The notes beneath the pieces were generated by a model that had not been told where the DNA came from, did no database searches, and saw only the letters and a list, made by a program, of their open reading frames with translations. Below, piece by piece: positions 39,001 through 49,540 of a stretch of 64,000 bases of DNA; positions within the stretch are counted from its first letter, which is position 1; every line of letters begins with the position of its first letter. The stretch covers positions 992,001-1,056,000 of the forward strand of contig JAGYXB010000051.1 in assembly GCA_022495005.1 (NCBI GenBank), given 5' to 3'. This stretch comes from Rhyacophila brunnea (taxonomy: Eukaryota; Arthropoda; Insecta; Trichoptera; Rhyacophilidae). Both the position numbers and the translations under genes were made by a program.

Positions 39001-42000
39001 ATCAGATGGGAATCATATTTTTGGCGCCGCCAGCAAATTTTATATGCTTAGATAATTTATTAAACGCAACGGGTAAATGTCCCTGCGAAGAACCGGTTTA
39101 CGACCAGTCGATATTTGAACAGACGATTATCATGGAGTGGGACCTCATCTGCAACAGATCCTGGCTGGCCGATTTCACGCAGACTATTTTTATGCTTGGA
39201 ATCCTGATTGGAAGTGTTGCGTTTGGATCTATTTCAGACAGGTACGTTATTGATAGTAGGTATATTCGCATTAATCGATTGTTGACTATTGTGTCAACCA
39301 TAGCCATAGCCCCCAGAAAAGTGGGGCTGACAGGGCTCCAGCTTAGCCGGCTCTCACATCAAAATAAGTCGTTGTGACGTCGTCGTTATTCACAAAGCAC
39401 ACGTTGCCAAATGGAGCTCCGCAGATTGGTCGAATGCGACTTTTTAGCTTGAAAAAAACATCTAATGTTGCAATCAAAGTTGCATGCTCCTCGGGCTGCG
39501 AGTCGAAGACGCCAGGACGCATATAAATAACTACGAATTGGTCATTCCTATACCGGCTCGCCGATCGCCGCATCCAAATATCTATACGTTTCGAAGGTAA
39601 CGTGCGAATCGTGCGACTGTCGCTAGGTAGATGTACGCGGTCGGATATGCAACACCAGTTCGACGTCCTTGGAAGGACTTTGATTTATGTTTGTGCAGCA
39701 GATGAGGCGAGTTTAGATGTTAGAGTCGGCTTTGGGGTCCGGCGTGGCGGGTCGACCAGTTAAGTGAGATAAACACACCACAAATTTGCTCTATTAGTAA
39801 AAAAAAAAGTCGCCTACGGAATTATTTTATTTAAAGAATATTAACATTTTAAAATATTGTGAAGCAATTTGATGAGATATGATGATTGATATAATTAAAT
39901 AATAATTCACCTGTGAAATTGTATATTATTATTATTTTTAAAGTGTTTCTTGACTAATAAAAATGACTATTTATCTGTTGAAGGGTCGTATGTTACTTGG
40001 CTACCACAAAAGTGGGTCGCGATCAGTTAGTTGTTCATAATAAATGATACCGTGTCACGACAACTCAATAATTTGTATGAATTTATTTAAGAATACAAAA
40101 AAATGCTAAAGATTACACAATTTTACCTCGCGGAACCCAGGGGTTCCATGGGACACCATTTGGGGAACACTACTGTAAAATCTCAGACTGCCCTTAACCT
40201 TGGTGATATTATATTCGGGTAGGAGGGCCCGCTTCAGGATATGGGGAACATGTGGTCAATCCTTATTTATAAGTAGGAAAAATGCTGGGGTTCTCCCAAC
40301 TATAGTAAGAACAATTATGATCTGATGGTTCTAAATATTAATTGAAAAAGTGACATGTAAAAGTCAACCAAGATTTTCAGCCACTATTTCCTGCAAATGT
40401 ACCAGAGTGCCAGTAAATAATTGTCCATACCATTCAACCACAATTATTAATACAAGGCTAAATTTATGCTTGAAAGGGGACCTGAGCTAATCCATATTTA
40501 TTAATTATCTCTAAAACGTATTCATTTTTTTTTAATATTCTCCTCAGGTTTTTATTTAAAAATTTCTAATTCTATTGACGTTTTTTTAAATTATTTGTCA
40601 AATCCTGGGTTCCCTACCAATAATTTTAGGGTCCCGGGGTATTTATAATAGTCCCTTTAGCCATTGAATAAATCCATCTTTGTTATATCGCCATGCTGGA
40701 CCCAGACAAATAATCGTACCTAGTTGATAATATTGAATTCATAGATTTTAGCTTCACTTTACCAAACCACAAAAAAATGAATAGTGAAGTAATGAAGTAT
40801 TCGGTGAAGGTAGAAATAATTCGGTAAAGAGCCCAGAAACTACACCAAGAGATCTGGTGTACGACTCGAGTCAGTTGTGTAGATATAGCAAATCAAAAGT
40901 ATTTAATTAACTATTTGTTTTATTCAACGAATTTTATTTAACATACATAATTTTGAAAACACTTCTGAGAAAATATATAACTAATTGAAAAATGATACGA
41001 CAGTTCTACTGTTGGATGGAGGATTAGCGCTCGAAATGGAAAAGTTTACGAACCGGAGCGCTCGACAACTTTCTGACGATATTTACATAGTTATCAAATT
41101 TGATGTGTATTTTATAAAAATAAATGTGTTAGATTTTCTATTATAATATGGTCTATCTAGATCAGACGGTCAAAATATGTTTTCCACGAGACGGAGATTT
41201 TAGCCGATTTCACGAACCTGAACGGTCCGTAAGCTCCAGTCCATTTCGACCCCTGTGGAGGATTGAATAGTGTAGGAATAAAAGAATATGTATTACATTA
41301 CATCACCATGTTCGGATGGTTCACATTGGCCTCCACAGAGTGAAGATTGTATTATTTTTTTGACAAATGGATATTAGCCACTTGCTCAACGTATTATGTC
41401 AATCATCCTCCGAATCCAAACACACATTGAAAAACAAACCGTGACATTATAAGCATTATATACCACTCTAATGAAAGTAACAGAATATTTCACTCAAAAC
41501 TATGTTTTTTCGAGATACTACAATCTGGTTCCACGATGGCGATATTATAACATCTATAATACAGTGGACTGTTTTGATGTGATATGAAATAGGAGACATT
41601 CAATAGTTTTGTTTAATAGCATTATAACCATGTGGTGAAAGATAATGTTATTATTGAGATAATAATAGTATGGAGATAAAATATGCATAGGTACTTACAT
41701 AATTTGTTATATGTTACAACTAACAGAGTAATTAAAGTTTATTATGTAAAGTAATTATGCAAAGGGTCATCAGGAGAAATATTCTATTTTAATTGTATAA
41801 TAAGTCATTAATTTGTACACATTTTTCGACATTGATATTATTGTAAATAGACTGTGGAAATGGAATGGAAATGTATTATGTTATGCAGTGGCATCTCGTA
41901 TATATACCTACCCACTTACTCATATTATACATTATGTACCAAGCTACTTATAATAATATGATTTTATTAATGAGGAAATCAGTAAATCTGAGTCGTTACT

Positions 42001-44403
42001 TAATCACATCTAAAAAGCGTGCTTAAAAATAATAATTTAATTAATAATTATTAATTTTATAGACTTAAATTCTTGTACAGGAATACCAGCCATAGAAAGT
42101 TACAATTGTTTTAATGTAATTGGTAATTTCATTCGAAATAAAATACTTAATTGAAAAATCATTTCAAAAGATGTGAATCAAAAATAACATGTTTCTTCAT
42201 TCAGGGCAGCTCTCGTGGTGCAGTGCGCAATGCGCTGGCCTTCCGTCACGGAGTTCTGGGTTCGATTCCCAGTCAGGTCAAAATATATCTACCTAATCTA
42301 ATATGTAAATTCCTCAAGCCTGGGTGTTTTACCACTATTATTGGGCTTCAAAGCCTGTTGTGGTGTTTAATAAAGAAACAAATAAAAAATAAAAAAATTA
42401 AAATTAAATTAAAAAAAATTAACAACTTAACATTGCCATCTATTAATACTAACACAAACTTATGAATCGATCCTGTCGTTTGAGTAAAATATCATTAGGG
42501 ATTTTTATTACAGATCAGCATGATTAACTCTTCCGCGATTTTAGTGTACCACGTGCAAAATATTGATTTAATTGATTTTATTTATTTGTAGATATGGAAG
42601 ACGCACCCCGCTAGTTGCAGCTGTCGTATTACAGTTGATCTCAGGCATTGCCGCTTCTCAAATTCCAGAATACTGGACGTTCACAATCTTGAGATTCATC
42701 CTGGGCGCAGCCACGGGAGGCACCATGGTGATCGGTTACGTTCTCACCATGGAGTTCATCGGGAAGGAATACAGAGAGCCAATCTCAGCACTGTACCAAT
42801 TACCTTTTAATGTTGCGCATCTGATGCTGGCAGGATTCGGCTATTTCTTCAGAACATGGTCGAGTTTACAGCTAGCGCTCACCATTCCATCCATTCTAAT
42901 GCTTTCCTATTATTGGATTGTACCTGAGTCTCCACGGTGGCTTTTGGCCATCGGTGAGACACGTAAGGCAGTGGATGTACTTACCAAGACTGCACAGGTG
43001 TAAGTATTGCCTACATATTATTATGATGTTATTGATAATAATTGACTTATTTATTTTCCGAAGACTAATAATATGTTCACATATATGGTCAAAATCTATA
43101 ACAGAAAAAACATGTACATACTTTTTACAATTTCACAAAATTTAATATCTACCTTTAAATTATTTAAAAATATTTCAATACCTACTGAATAACTTTCAAA
43201 AACTGATCAATTAAAATTAATGATACAAGCATAGCAATAGGTGATGAATAATAAAGATCTTTTAAACCAAAACCTTGAAGCAATACTTTGGTTATATCTA
43301 ATAAAAAATTATAATTCTATTTTAGAATGATGTATTTGAGTTACAACCACTTATGAATATTTGAATGGCAATAAACATTAATAAGTTATGTCATATCTCA
43401 AGATTAATTCATTAAATTATAATTTTACATAATATTAGTGCTTGGGTTTTAATTTACATTAAATTTCTTATTTTGCTATGAAATAGACTTCATATAAACT
43501 TTCTATCAGTGGTGAAGGGTGGAGGTGGGTTGTAGGATTGTTGTTTGGATGAAAACAAAATAAATAAATAGGACTGACAAGGTTTAGTGTGTTAATGTCA
43601 TGGGTTCGTGAACAATAATCTTGACCCGTATTTTGTTAATAATTTTTTACAGAAATAAACTACCAACAGATGATATATCAGAAAAAATACAGCAATATCA
43701 AAATTCAAAGGTTAAGGAACAAATGCACAAAGCTAACATATTGGATTTATTCAGAACACCGAACTTACGGAAAAACACAGTATGCATGACTCTCAGTTGG
43801 CTAGTCTGCGGTTTTGGATACTATGGCGTATCACAATATATCGGGAAACTTGCCGGAGACATTTTTGTGAATGTTGCCATATCAGCACTTGTGACAATTC
43901 CTGGAACGTTGGTCTCTATTCCATTGATGAAGAAAATGGGCCGAAGAACATTATTAATCCTCACTTTTACAATATCATCTATTTGTTTGTTTGCTATAGC
44001 AATCATTCCAGAATCAGCTGGAATATTCAAAGTAATTTTAGCTTGCGTAGGCGACTGTGGAATGTTTATAGGTTTCATAGTTGTATATCTTTATGCGTCG
44101 GAAATGTTCCCGACGGTTGTGAGGAACGTGGGAATCGGTCTGGCATCTATGTTGGCCCGCGTCGGGTCCATGGTCGCGCCATACGTCGCCGGAATGGGTG
44201 AGCAAGCCGCGTGGCTTCCGCCCGTCATCTTTGGCATCGTCTCCCTGCTGGGGGCCGCTCTATGCCTGCTGATGCCAGAAACAAAAGGATGTCAATTGCT
44301 GAATACAATAGAAGAAGGAGAAAACTTAGGAAAAAAGATTACTAAAATTGAATTAAAGACATTAAATAAAGTACAAGATACAAATCAAAACCATTCAAGC
44401 TAA
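27056..44403 (+). CDS. Organic cation transporter-like protein (SLC22-like, MFS), four coding exons
   Basis: Plasma-membrane major facilitator carrier, predicted to move small organic cations or related metabolites; the substrate cannot be read from sequence. Proposed exons are 27056-27071, 38866-39241, 42592-42999 and 43653-44403, with consensus AG/GT borders, compatible phases (1, 2, 2) and no stops, giving about 516 residues, near the usual 520-560. Exon 2 carries the large first extracellular loop with a glycosylation sequon (NAT, about residue 72), several cysteines and the family signature IIMEWDLIC. The DRYGRR motif is split by the exon 2/3 junction (about residues 130-135). PESPRW lies at 242-247 and SEMFPTVVRN begins near 416. 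The C-terminus has PETKG and a hydrophilic tail. Exons 2-4 are secure. Exon 1 (MGNSK plus one base) is inferred because exon 2 opens mid-codon and has no suitable in-frame ATG. AATAAA signals overlap or follow the stop. Confidence 0.88.
27967..28145. mobile_element. hAT-like MITE family 1, copy c
   Basis: The ends CAGCGCTTGAAATGGAAAAG and CCATTTCGAGCCCTG bound 179 bp. The flanks CGTACGTT and GGTACGTT differ at one base, a clear 8-bp duplication. Confidence 0.8.
28551..28615. mobile_element. hAT-like MITE family 1, left-end fragment
   Basis: CAGCGCTCGAAATAG, followed by ACCGGAACGCTCC, matches the left end of the family. The remainder is missing or lies about 1.2 kb away at 29836-29914. Confidence 0.6.
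29186..29548. mobile_element. Harbinger-like MITE, copy 2 (TSD TAA)
   Basis: It has the same 19-bp end AGCGTCAATTACATTGAGC as 12262-12703, with the right end slightly diverged. TAA flanks it on both sides (29183-29185, 29549-29551). Inside, GGCGTGTAG...AAAGTTGACCGGCTTTC is shared with copy 1. Confidence 0.8.
29836..29914. mobile_element. hAT-like MITE family 1, right-end fragment
   Basis: It includes CCACGAACAGTAATCTCGAG and ends GTTCCGGTCCATTTCGAGCG followed by CTG, the family right end. With 28551-28615 it may be one element split by later insertions. Confidence 0.55.
32890..32969. mobile_element. hAT-like MITE family 2, right-end fragment
   Basis: TATGACTGACAAAGTTTAATG, then CCTACCTCCACCCCTCGCCAC and TG, matches the right arm of 34165-34662. 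There is no left arm. Confidence 0.65.
33295..33450 (+). promoter_or_regulatory. Possible intronic alternative promoter with untranslated exon
   Basis: TATAAAG at 33295-33301 is followed about 30 bases later by an initiator-like TTCACTT and then a locally less AT-rich stretch ending in CAAA|GTAAGT, an excellent donor at 33450. It resembles a noncoding first exon in the big first intron of the transporter. It supplies no in-frame ATG for exon 2, so a direct role is uncertain. Confidence 0.25.
34165..34662. mobile_element. hAT-like MITE family 2, complete copy with 8-bp TSD
   Basis: The long inverted arms (about 85 bp) start CAGTGACGAATGGTGGAGG and end CCTCCACCTTTCGCTACTG. The exact duplication GTAGGTAA is at 34157-34164 and 34663-34670. 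It is 498 bp and noncoding. Confidence 0.88.
36919..36983. repeat. Perfect 30-bp fold-back of a tRNA-like SINE head
   Basis: The arm 36919-36948 (GTGGTCTAGTTGGTAGCG onward) is the exact inverse of 36954-36983 around the loop CTTTC. A B-box-like GGTTTGAATACC follows at once. The A-box therefore occurs in both orientations, as if a tRNA-derived head had been copied back on itself. Confidence 0.85.
37640..38275. repeat. CTCGAGAAAT-motif region with SINE A tail fragment
   Basis: TTCTCGAGAAAT-like words are frequent here, and 38174-38200 (TAGAGATTGTGATTTCTCGA) matches the left end of the element at 61840. A SINE A tail remnant (GCCTCCGCTCTATGGAGG, then ATCGAACATGG) is at 37873-37910. Confidence 0.45.
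39347..39729. mobile_element. CCGGCTCGCACA MITE, copy 2 (inverted)
   Basis: It starts CCGGCTCTCACATC and ends TTAGAGTCGG, and is flanked by CTTAG and CTTTG. The inner order is reversed relative to copies 1 and 3. It lies about 100 bp inside the second intron of the transporter. Confidence 0.65.
40110..40255 (+). repeat. hAT-like right end plus dispersed CTTCAGGAT repeat
   Basis: GGACACCATTTGGGGAACAC resembles the right end of 19194-19589. It is followed by CAGACTGCCCTTAACCTTGG and CGCTTCAGGATATGGGG, shared with 22715-22810. Confidence 0.5.
41025..41255. mobile_element. hAT-like MITE family 1, copy e with exact 8-bp TSD
   Basis: It starts TAGCGCTCGAAATGGAAAAG and ends CCATTTCGACCCCTG. TGGAGGAT is duplicated exactly at 41017-41024 and 41256-41263. 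It is 231 bp long. Confidence 0.85.
41305..41460 (-). repeat. SINE A fragment
   Basis: On the minus strand it matches the SINE A body (TGTGTTTGGA..., GAGCAAGTGGC) and its GGAGG tail near 41330. The tRNA-like head is mostly missing. Confidence 0.6.
42203..42410 (+). repeat. SINE B (tRNA-derived), full copy
   Basis: The head has GTGGTGCAGTGCGCAATGCG and the B-box GGGTTCGATTCCC, then a body with CAAGCCTGGGTGTTTT and an A-rich tail. It lies about 180 bp upstream of the third coding exon of the transporter. Other copies are at 48842 and 56880. Confidence 0.75.
43507..43600. mobile_element. hAT-like MITE family 2, left-end fragment
   Basis: CAGTGGTGAAGGGTGGAGG matches the end of 34165-34662, and GACTGACAAGGTTTAGTGTG follows. 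It lies in the last intron of the transporter, just upstream of exon 4. Confidence 0.55.
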
Positions 44404-44411
44404 TAAATAAA
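44402..44411 (+). promoter_or_regulatory. Polyadenylation signals of the first transporter gene
   Basis: Two overlapping AATAAA hexamers start at the last two bases of the TAA stop and just after it. This would imply a very short 3' UTR. Confidence 0.45.
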
Positions 44412-45552
44412 ATTTTAATTAAAACAAAAATATCTCCATGGAAATCAGTTCTTACTAACTTGTATTTGATTCTGAGTCATGATACTATTTTGTAATCAAT
44501 GTTCAGATGAACGCATTATTAAATTTGTATAATGATAACATAATATTGTTATGTAGGCATACCAGGCATGTCCAACACGTCAAACGTTCGATAGCGGGAT
44601 GGATTTTGGCTGATCACACCCAAAGTCCACTATTGATAGTCAGGCCGTGACACGAAACTGTAAAGTTCGATCAGAGTGTTAGTTGTTGCTCATACTTTGA
44701 ATGCAATAATATGGTATACAGTTTATGGATTGATGAATGTTTCATATTAAAATACATGTCCATTGCATTCGAAAATAATCAATCACTAGCACTACAGTGC
44801 CCCGGACCTGTCTATACTTGACCCTTTATCGCATCATAGGACCATAGGATTTTAGTGATGAAAGTGAACGTAGTTTTCAAATTAACTACGAGGAAGCCCA
44901 CATAACTTCGTCGTATCATCTGATTTGCATTGCATCACTTATGACCTGCTGCAAGAGTGAGAGAAAGAGAAGATATGAATCCCCACGCTTTCATCTGAAA
45001 CATAGTTTGCCCTTAGTTGTAACGCTTCAGTGTCATCAGCCAAATATAATAATATGTTTGTTCAGGTTGAAGAATATCAATGGGAGAGTGTGACAGATCA
45101 TTGCTAGTTTCTATTTTGGATAGTAGATCACCACCTACTTGAAGTTGGACGTGTCTAATGTAAGCTGTTCTCGGGACAATGTATTTTAATTTAATTCTTA
45201 AATCTACTGTAATTACTAATTACGAATACTGATTTGAATGCAATGTTGGTTGAAACTGAATTTCCTGTTGTACAAAATTATTTACCTTCTCCTGTATCCA
45301 TCCATCAATGCAAGCCTTTTTTCTGAATACTTCATTTTATTATATAATATTATTAACATTGCTATCCAAAAAGACACTATTCTATGGAAGTAATATTAAA
45401 AACATAAAGTAATATTATAAACATATTATATATAATATAATAAACAAAGAATATCATGAAAAAAATAAAAATTTTAATTTTATACATTAGGTATTAAATA
45501 TATATTTTTAATTACTGGGTAACATCCATTTGTGGTAAAACAAAAAATATTT
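44412..45552. other. Intergenic, no recognisable gene
   Basis: AT-rich. I see no element with clear ends. Confidence 0.5.
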
Positions 45553-45835
45553 TAATGTAACCTCCACTCCGTGGAGGCCCATATGTTCTACTTAGGATCG
45601 GATATGGTTAAAAGAAAGAACGAAGAATTTGTATGCAATATGTGCAATGATACAAATATTCAAAGATCTATATTGTTGCATGCTGTTGTCATTCATAACC
45701 ACCTATCTAATGTTGGCAGGACCAGATTACGGCATAGGTTTTAGGTGCTACAGCCGAGGTACCTCCGCTAGCTGGAGGGTTAATACTCTTTTGTTGAAAG
45801 TTTTTTGTGCAATTGTTTACCTTACGGTTATATAA
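45553..45835 (+). repeat. SINE A tail joined to a 240-bp dispersed repeat
   Basis: CCTCCACTCCGTGGAGG and GGATCGGATATGGTTAAAAG are SINE A tail sequence. The following 240 bp (with CAGGACCAGATTACGGC and GGTACCTCCG) recur inverted at 48961-49212, on the far side of Ste24. Short open frames in it look incidental. Confidence 0.65.
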
Positions 45836-45839
45836 AAAT

Positions 45840-46830
45840 CAAGAAAAATAAGGTTTGTAATAAAGGACAAAAGTGGATTTTCTATATGTGATCAAATCTT
45901 TAGGACGCAGCATTATAATAAATAACCTCATATTAATAACTTACTACTGTAGCGATAATGGAAGAGCAGTTTACATTATTGTTATTGCCTAAAAGAAACA
46001 ACTAGGTACCAAATAATAGGACTATCGTGATGGCTATGATCGTGTGGAATTATTGGTTCTGTGGTTCCACCTCTGCCTTAAGCGATAAAAATTCTTTTAT
46101 TTCAACAAAATATATCATAAAGCTAAGTGCTGTATGTAGGTATGTCAGGAAAATCAGCTGTATATGCAATGTTTCCCATTTCCATCTGCGTCGGGAAATG
46201 AAACTCAGAACTTATTCAAAGTCCGGATGGAAATATTCGGAAACAATTAATTTTGATACCTACATGTTTCAAAATAGTTTATACATAAATATGTACAATG
46301 TTAAGTGAACTGATCTGTTTTGGTTTGGACTAGACGTTAAAGACGAAAGCAGCGTTCGGGTTGTGTATAGGTACATATGTGTAGTTTTGCAGATCACTGG
46401 TAAGGACATCTTACCGGTGATTTACAAAACTCCTGAATGCAGTTTTAATTTTTAACACTTTATCCATAATGGTAAAACTGTAAAGGTAAGTACTGGGATT
46501 CCATTGTTTGTATCTAGGATGACAAACCCTAATAGTTCAGTATTCAATGAAGAAGAAGAGAAATAAATAAATATTATCATATAAAATTTAGGAATATTTA
46601 TAGCAATAAAATTAAAAGGCAATTATATTATTTTTTCAGATTAATATTATTTTAAACAAAAAAAATATCCGGCTGTATAATACTCTCGCGTATTTGCTTT
46701 TCTACTTTTTTTTAATATCTGGCAACAAGTTTGACAGTTTATTTTCACGATACAGAAAAGTAAGTTTTATCAGCGTGAGGGCGAAATCACAAATCGTGCA
46801 GCTGTTTGAGAATATCACAAGATTAAAATA
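45840..46830. other. Upstream region of Ste24
   Basis: No repeat with clear ends and no obvious TATA box. The last 90 bases are less AT-rich and probably include the leader. Confidence 0.4.
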
Positions 46831-48312
46831 ATGGAGATCTCAAAACAAAATGCCGTGATGTGGGGCATCATATCGTTTATGTGGGCAGAATATTGCTGGG
46901 AGCTTTTTTTATCACTGCGTCAGGTATGTAAAAAAGAAAAACTTTTAGTGACCGGCCTTTCAAGTCAGTGAACGAATTTCCATGTAATTAAATAACTTCT
47001 TGAATTAAATTTGACATTATTCTTTTTCTTATAGATTCGTGTTTTCAAGACGAAAAAGAAAATACCCCAAGAACTACAAGGAATCTTAGATAAAGACACA
47101 TTTGAAAAGGCCCGCTCGTACGGGCTGGATAAAACCCAATTCGGTGTTTTCCGAGACTTCTTCTCTATAGTCGTAAATAGTTTAGTAATATACTTCGGAT
47201 GGATGGCTGCCCTCTGGCAGAAATCTGAAAATACTGCGCTATCTTTCAATTATACATCTGACAGTGAAATTACAATCAGCTGTATTTTTATGTTTTATTT
47301 CACAATCATTTCAACCATTTGCGGTTTGCCGATGACCGTCTATTTCACGTTTATTCTCGAAGCCAAACACGGATTTAATAAACAGACGGTGCCATTCTTC
47401 ATCAAGGATAACATCAAGTCTTTGATTTTCGGACTCGTTCTCACTCTACCGATAACTTCAGTGATCATCTACATAATCCAAAGAGGAGGAGATATGTTTA
47501 TCGTCTGGCTGTGGTTATTCACAATGATTATGACATTTTTACTGTTAATGATTTATCCTTCATTGATTGCTCCGCTATTCGATAAATATTCACCTTTACC
47601 TGAAGGAGCGTTGAGGAATGCGATCGAAAATTTAGCTGCGTCATTGAAGTTTCCTCTCGGTCAACTGTACGTCGTCGAAGGATCGAAACGTTCCGCACAT
47701 AGTAACGCATACTTTTATGGATTATTCGGCTCGAAACGTATCGTTCTCTTCGATACTTTGTTAGAAAACTATACGAAGAAAGAGGATGAAGCAGAAAAGA
47801 ATAATGATGAGACATCTGACAAACTCGTTGAAACACCTACCAAGAAGAAAGGATGCACAGACGCTGAAGTCGTAGCAGTTTTAGCACATGAACTTGGCCA
47901 TTGGAGCCATTGCCACATTTACATCAACATGATAGTCATGCAACTGAATCTATTACTCACTTTTGTCGCTTTCGGCTTTATGTTTAAATACTCAGCTCTG
48001 TACACGTCTCTAGGATTCCCCCCGGGACAAGAGCCAATTCTTATCGGTTTATTGTCAGTAACCGGACTTGTTCTGGCTCCGTACAATGCGATCTTATCGT
48101 TCGCCATGACTGTTCTGTCGAGGAAGTTTGAATTTCAAGCGGACGCCTTCGCTATATCCCTCGGTCACTCTGATAACTTGCAGAAGGCTCTCATCAAACT
48201 CAACTTGGACAATTTGGGATTCCCCATTTACGACTCCTTGTACTCGGCGTGGCATCATTCTCACCCGACACTTCTGCAGAGACTCGAAAGACTTGATAAG
48301 AAAACTTCTTAA
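46831..48312 (+). CDS. Ste24: CAAX prenyl protease 1 homologue (Ste24/ZMPSTE24), two exons
   Basis: Integral-membrane zinc metalloprotease of the M48A family. In the ER and nuclear envelope it removes the -AAX tripeptide, and in some substrates an N-terminal segment, from farnesylated proteins. Exon 1 is 46831-46923 (31 codons, donor GTATGT) and exon 2 is 47035-48312 (acceptor TTATAG), joined in phase 0, for 456 residues; animal homologues are about 475. HELGH at about residues 316-320 supplies two zinc ligands and the catalytic Glu. EFQAD near 397-401 supplies the third ligand. Several hydrophobic segments precede the motif, and a charged insert rich in Glu, Lys and Asn lies before it. The protein ends in KKTS, which fits a dilysine ER-retrieval signal. 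The start ATG follows an AT-rich leader and opens a family-like first membrane segment. An ATTAAA at 48497-48502 could serve polyadenylation. The gene is intact, and inverted dispersed repeats flank it. Confidence 0.95.
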
Positions 48313-48841
48313 ATTTTTATAATACTTTTCACTCCACAGCCATACTATTATTGAAACAATTACCTATTAAGAATTGTATTGCATTATGCATTAATGAATG
48401 GTGTGACATTCATGGCTGGTTTAGGAAATTGTAGGCCCCTGGGTTTTATAGGTTTGGTAGGTAACTGTGAGAAATTTTTCAAAAGGGCAAAAAAATATTA
48501 AACATCACAAAGCTAAAAAACATTTGTATTTAAACATGTTCTAAGTGACTGAATCAACAATTACTGAAGCAACAAGATCAGTGCGGGATCGCTCCAGATG
48601 GAAAGAGATTATTGGCAATGCTTATAATTTTGTAATCCTCAGTAATAAGACAATGGATATGAAGATAGATGTAATTTTAATTAATACTTAGATTCTTGGA
48701 AACAAAATTTCCCCATAATGCGAACACTGTTTTCATTAATTGCCATGACAACAAGTCTGTCATTCTTGTGTTACTGTTGTTAACCTGTGTATATTCTTTA
48801 GATGTTTCATCCTTGAGAAACTCCTTTCTCCAATCGGATTA

Positions 48842-48960
48842 GCTATCATTAAACACATAGTGCACAAGGCTCTGGGTTCGATTCCCAGTGAGGTCGCAAT
48901 ATATCTATGTGGTTTTCTGAAAGCCTGGATATTTTTGTAATCAAGTGTGGAATGAACAAG
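48842..48960 (+). repeat. SINE B fragment
   Basis: CTCTGGGTTCGATTCCCAGT and the body GAAAGCCTGGATATTTTTG match 42203-42410. The head is truncated. Confidence 0.6.
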
Positions 48961-49212
48961 TTGTAAGGCAAACAATGAAATTGCACAAAAAACTACAACA
49001 ATAGAGTATTAAAACAATGTGATAGATAGCGACCCTCAAGCTAGGGGAGGTACCTCGGTTGTAGCACCTAAAACCCTTGCAGTAATCCGGTCCTGCCAAC
49101 ATTAGATAATATGTAGTTATGAATGACGACAGTATGCAAAAATATAGATCTTTGAATATATTTGTGTCATTGCACATATTGCATACAAATTCTTCTTTCT
49201 TTCTTTTGACTA
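48961..49212 (-). repeat. Inverted copy of the 240-bp dispersed repeat
   Basis: It is the minus-strand counterpart of 45598-45835, sharing GGTACCTCGG, CCGGTCCTGCCAACATTAG and TTGCATACAAATTCTTC. The repeat pair flanks Ste24. Confidence 0.7.
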
Positions 49213-49540
49213 TGTCCGATCCTAATAGGACCATACTATGCGCCTCCACATTGTGGAGGTTTGTATTAAAACTCATTTAGTCCTAACACCGCGACTGGAG
49301 CGTTTGGAGTAGTTTGCCATTAGATATAATTAACATGTTATTTAAAAGGTCAGCAGTGATTGTGTTAACATATTTTTGTTTTTACGAGAAATGGGTATTA
49401 ACCACTTGCTCAACCTATTAGGTCTACAGTCTGACTCCAAACACAAATTGAAAAACAAAATGTGTATTTGCCAGACCCGGGATTCGAACCTGAGACCCAC
49501 GACATTATAAGCCGCTCGGTAATCGTGGACGTACATATTC
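49213..49540 (-). repeat. SINE A copy split by an insertion
   Basis: The tail is at 49213-49262 (GCCTCCACATTGTGGAGG). The body and tRNA-like head (GGGATTCGAACC) are at about 49365-49540. The 100 bp between them (49264-49363) match the repeat at 25979-26070. Confidence 0.65.

Noticed and set aside
42151..42465. 104-codon open frame before the third exon of the transporter
   Set aside because: It overlaps SINE B, including its pol III boxes and A-rich tail. It is not in the joined exon frame.
45629..45835. Similar peptides (FITTYLMLAGPDY...) at 45629 and on the minus strand at 49276
   Set aside because: They come from the same noncoding dispersed repeat in two places. The frames are short and joined to SINE tail sequence.
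47203..47205. ATG at 47203 as the start of Ste24
   Set aside because: Family-like sequence continues upstream in frame to the acceptor at 47034 and joins in phase 0 to an ATG exon at 46831-46923.
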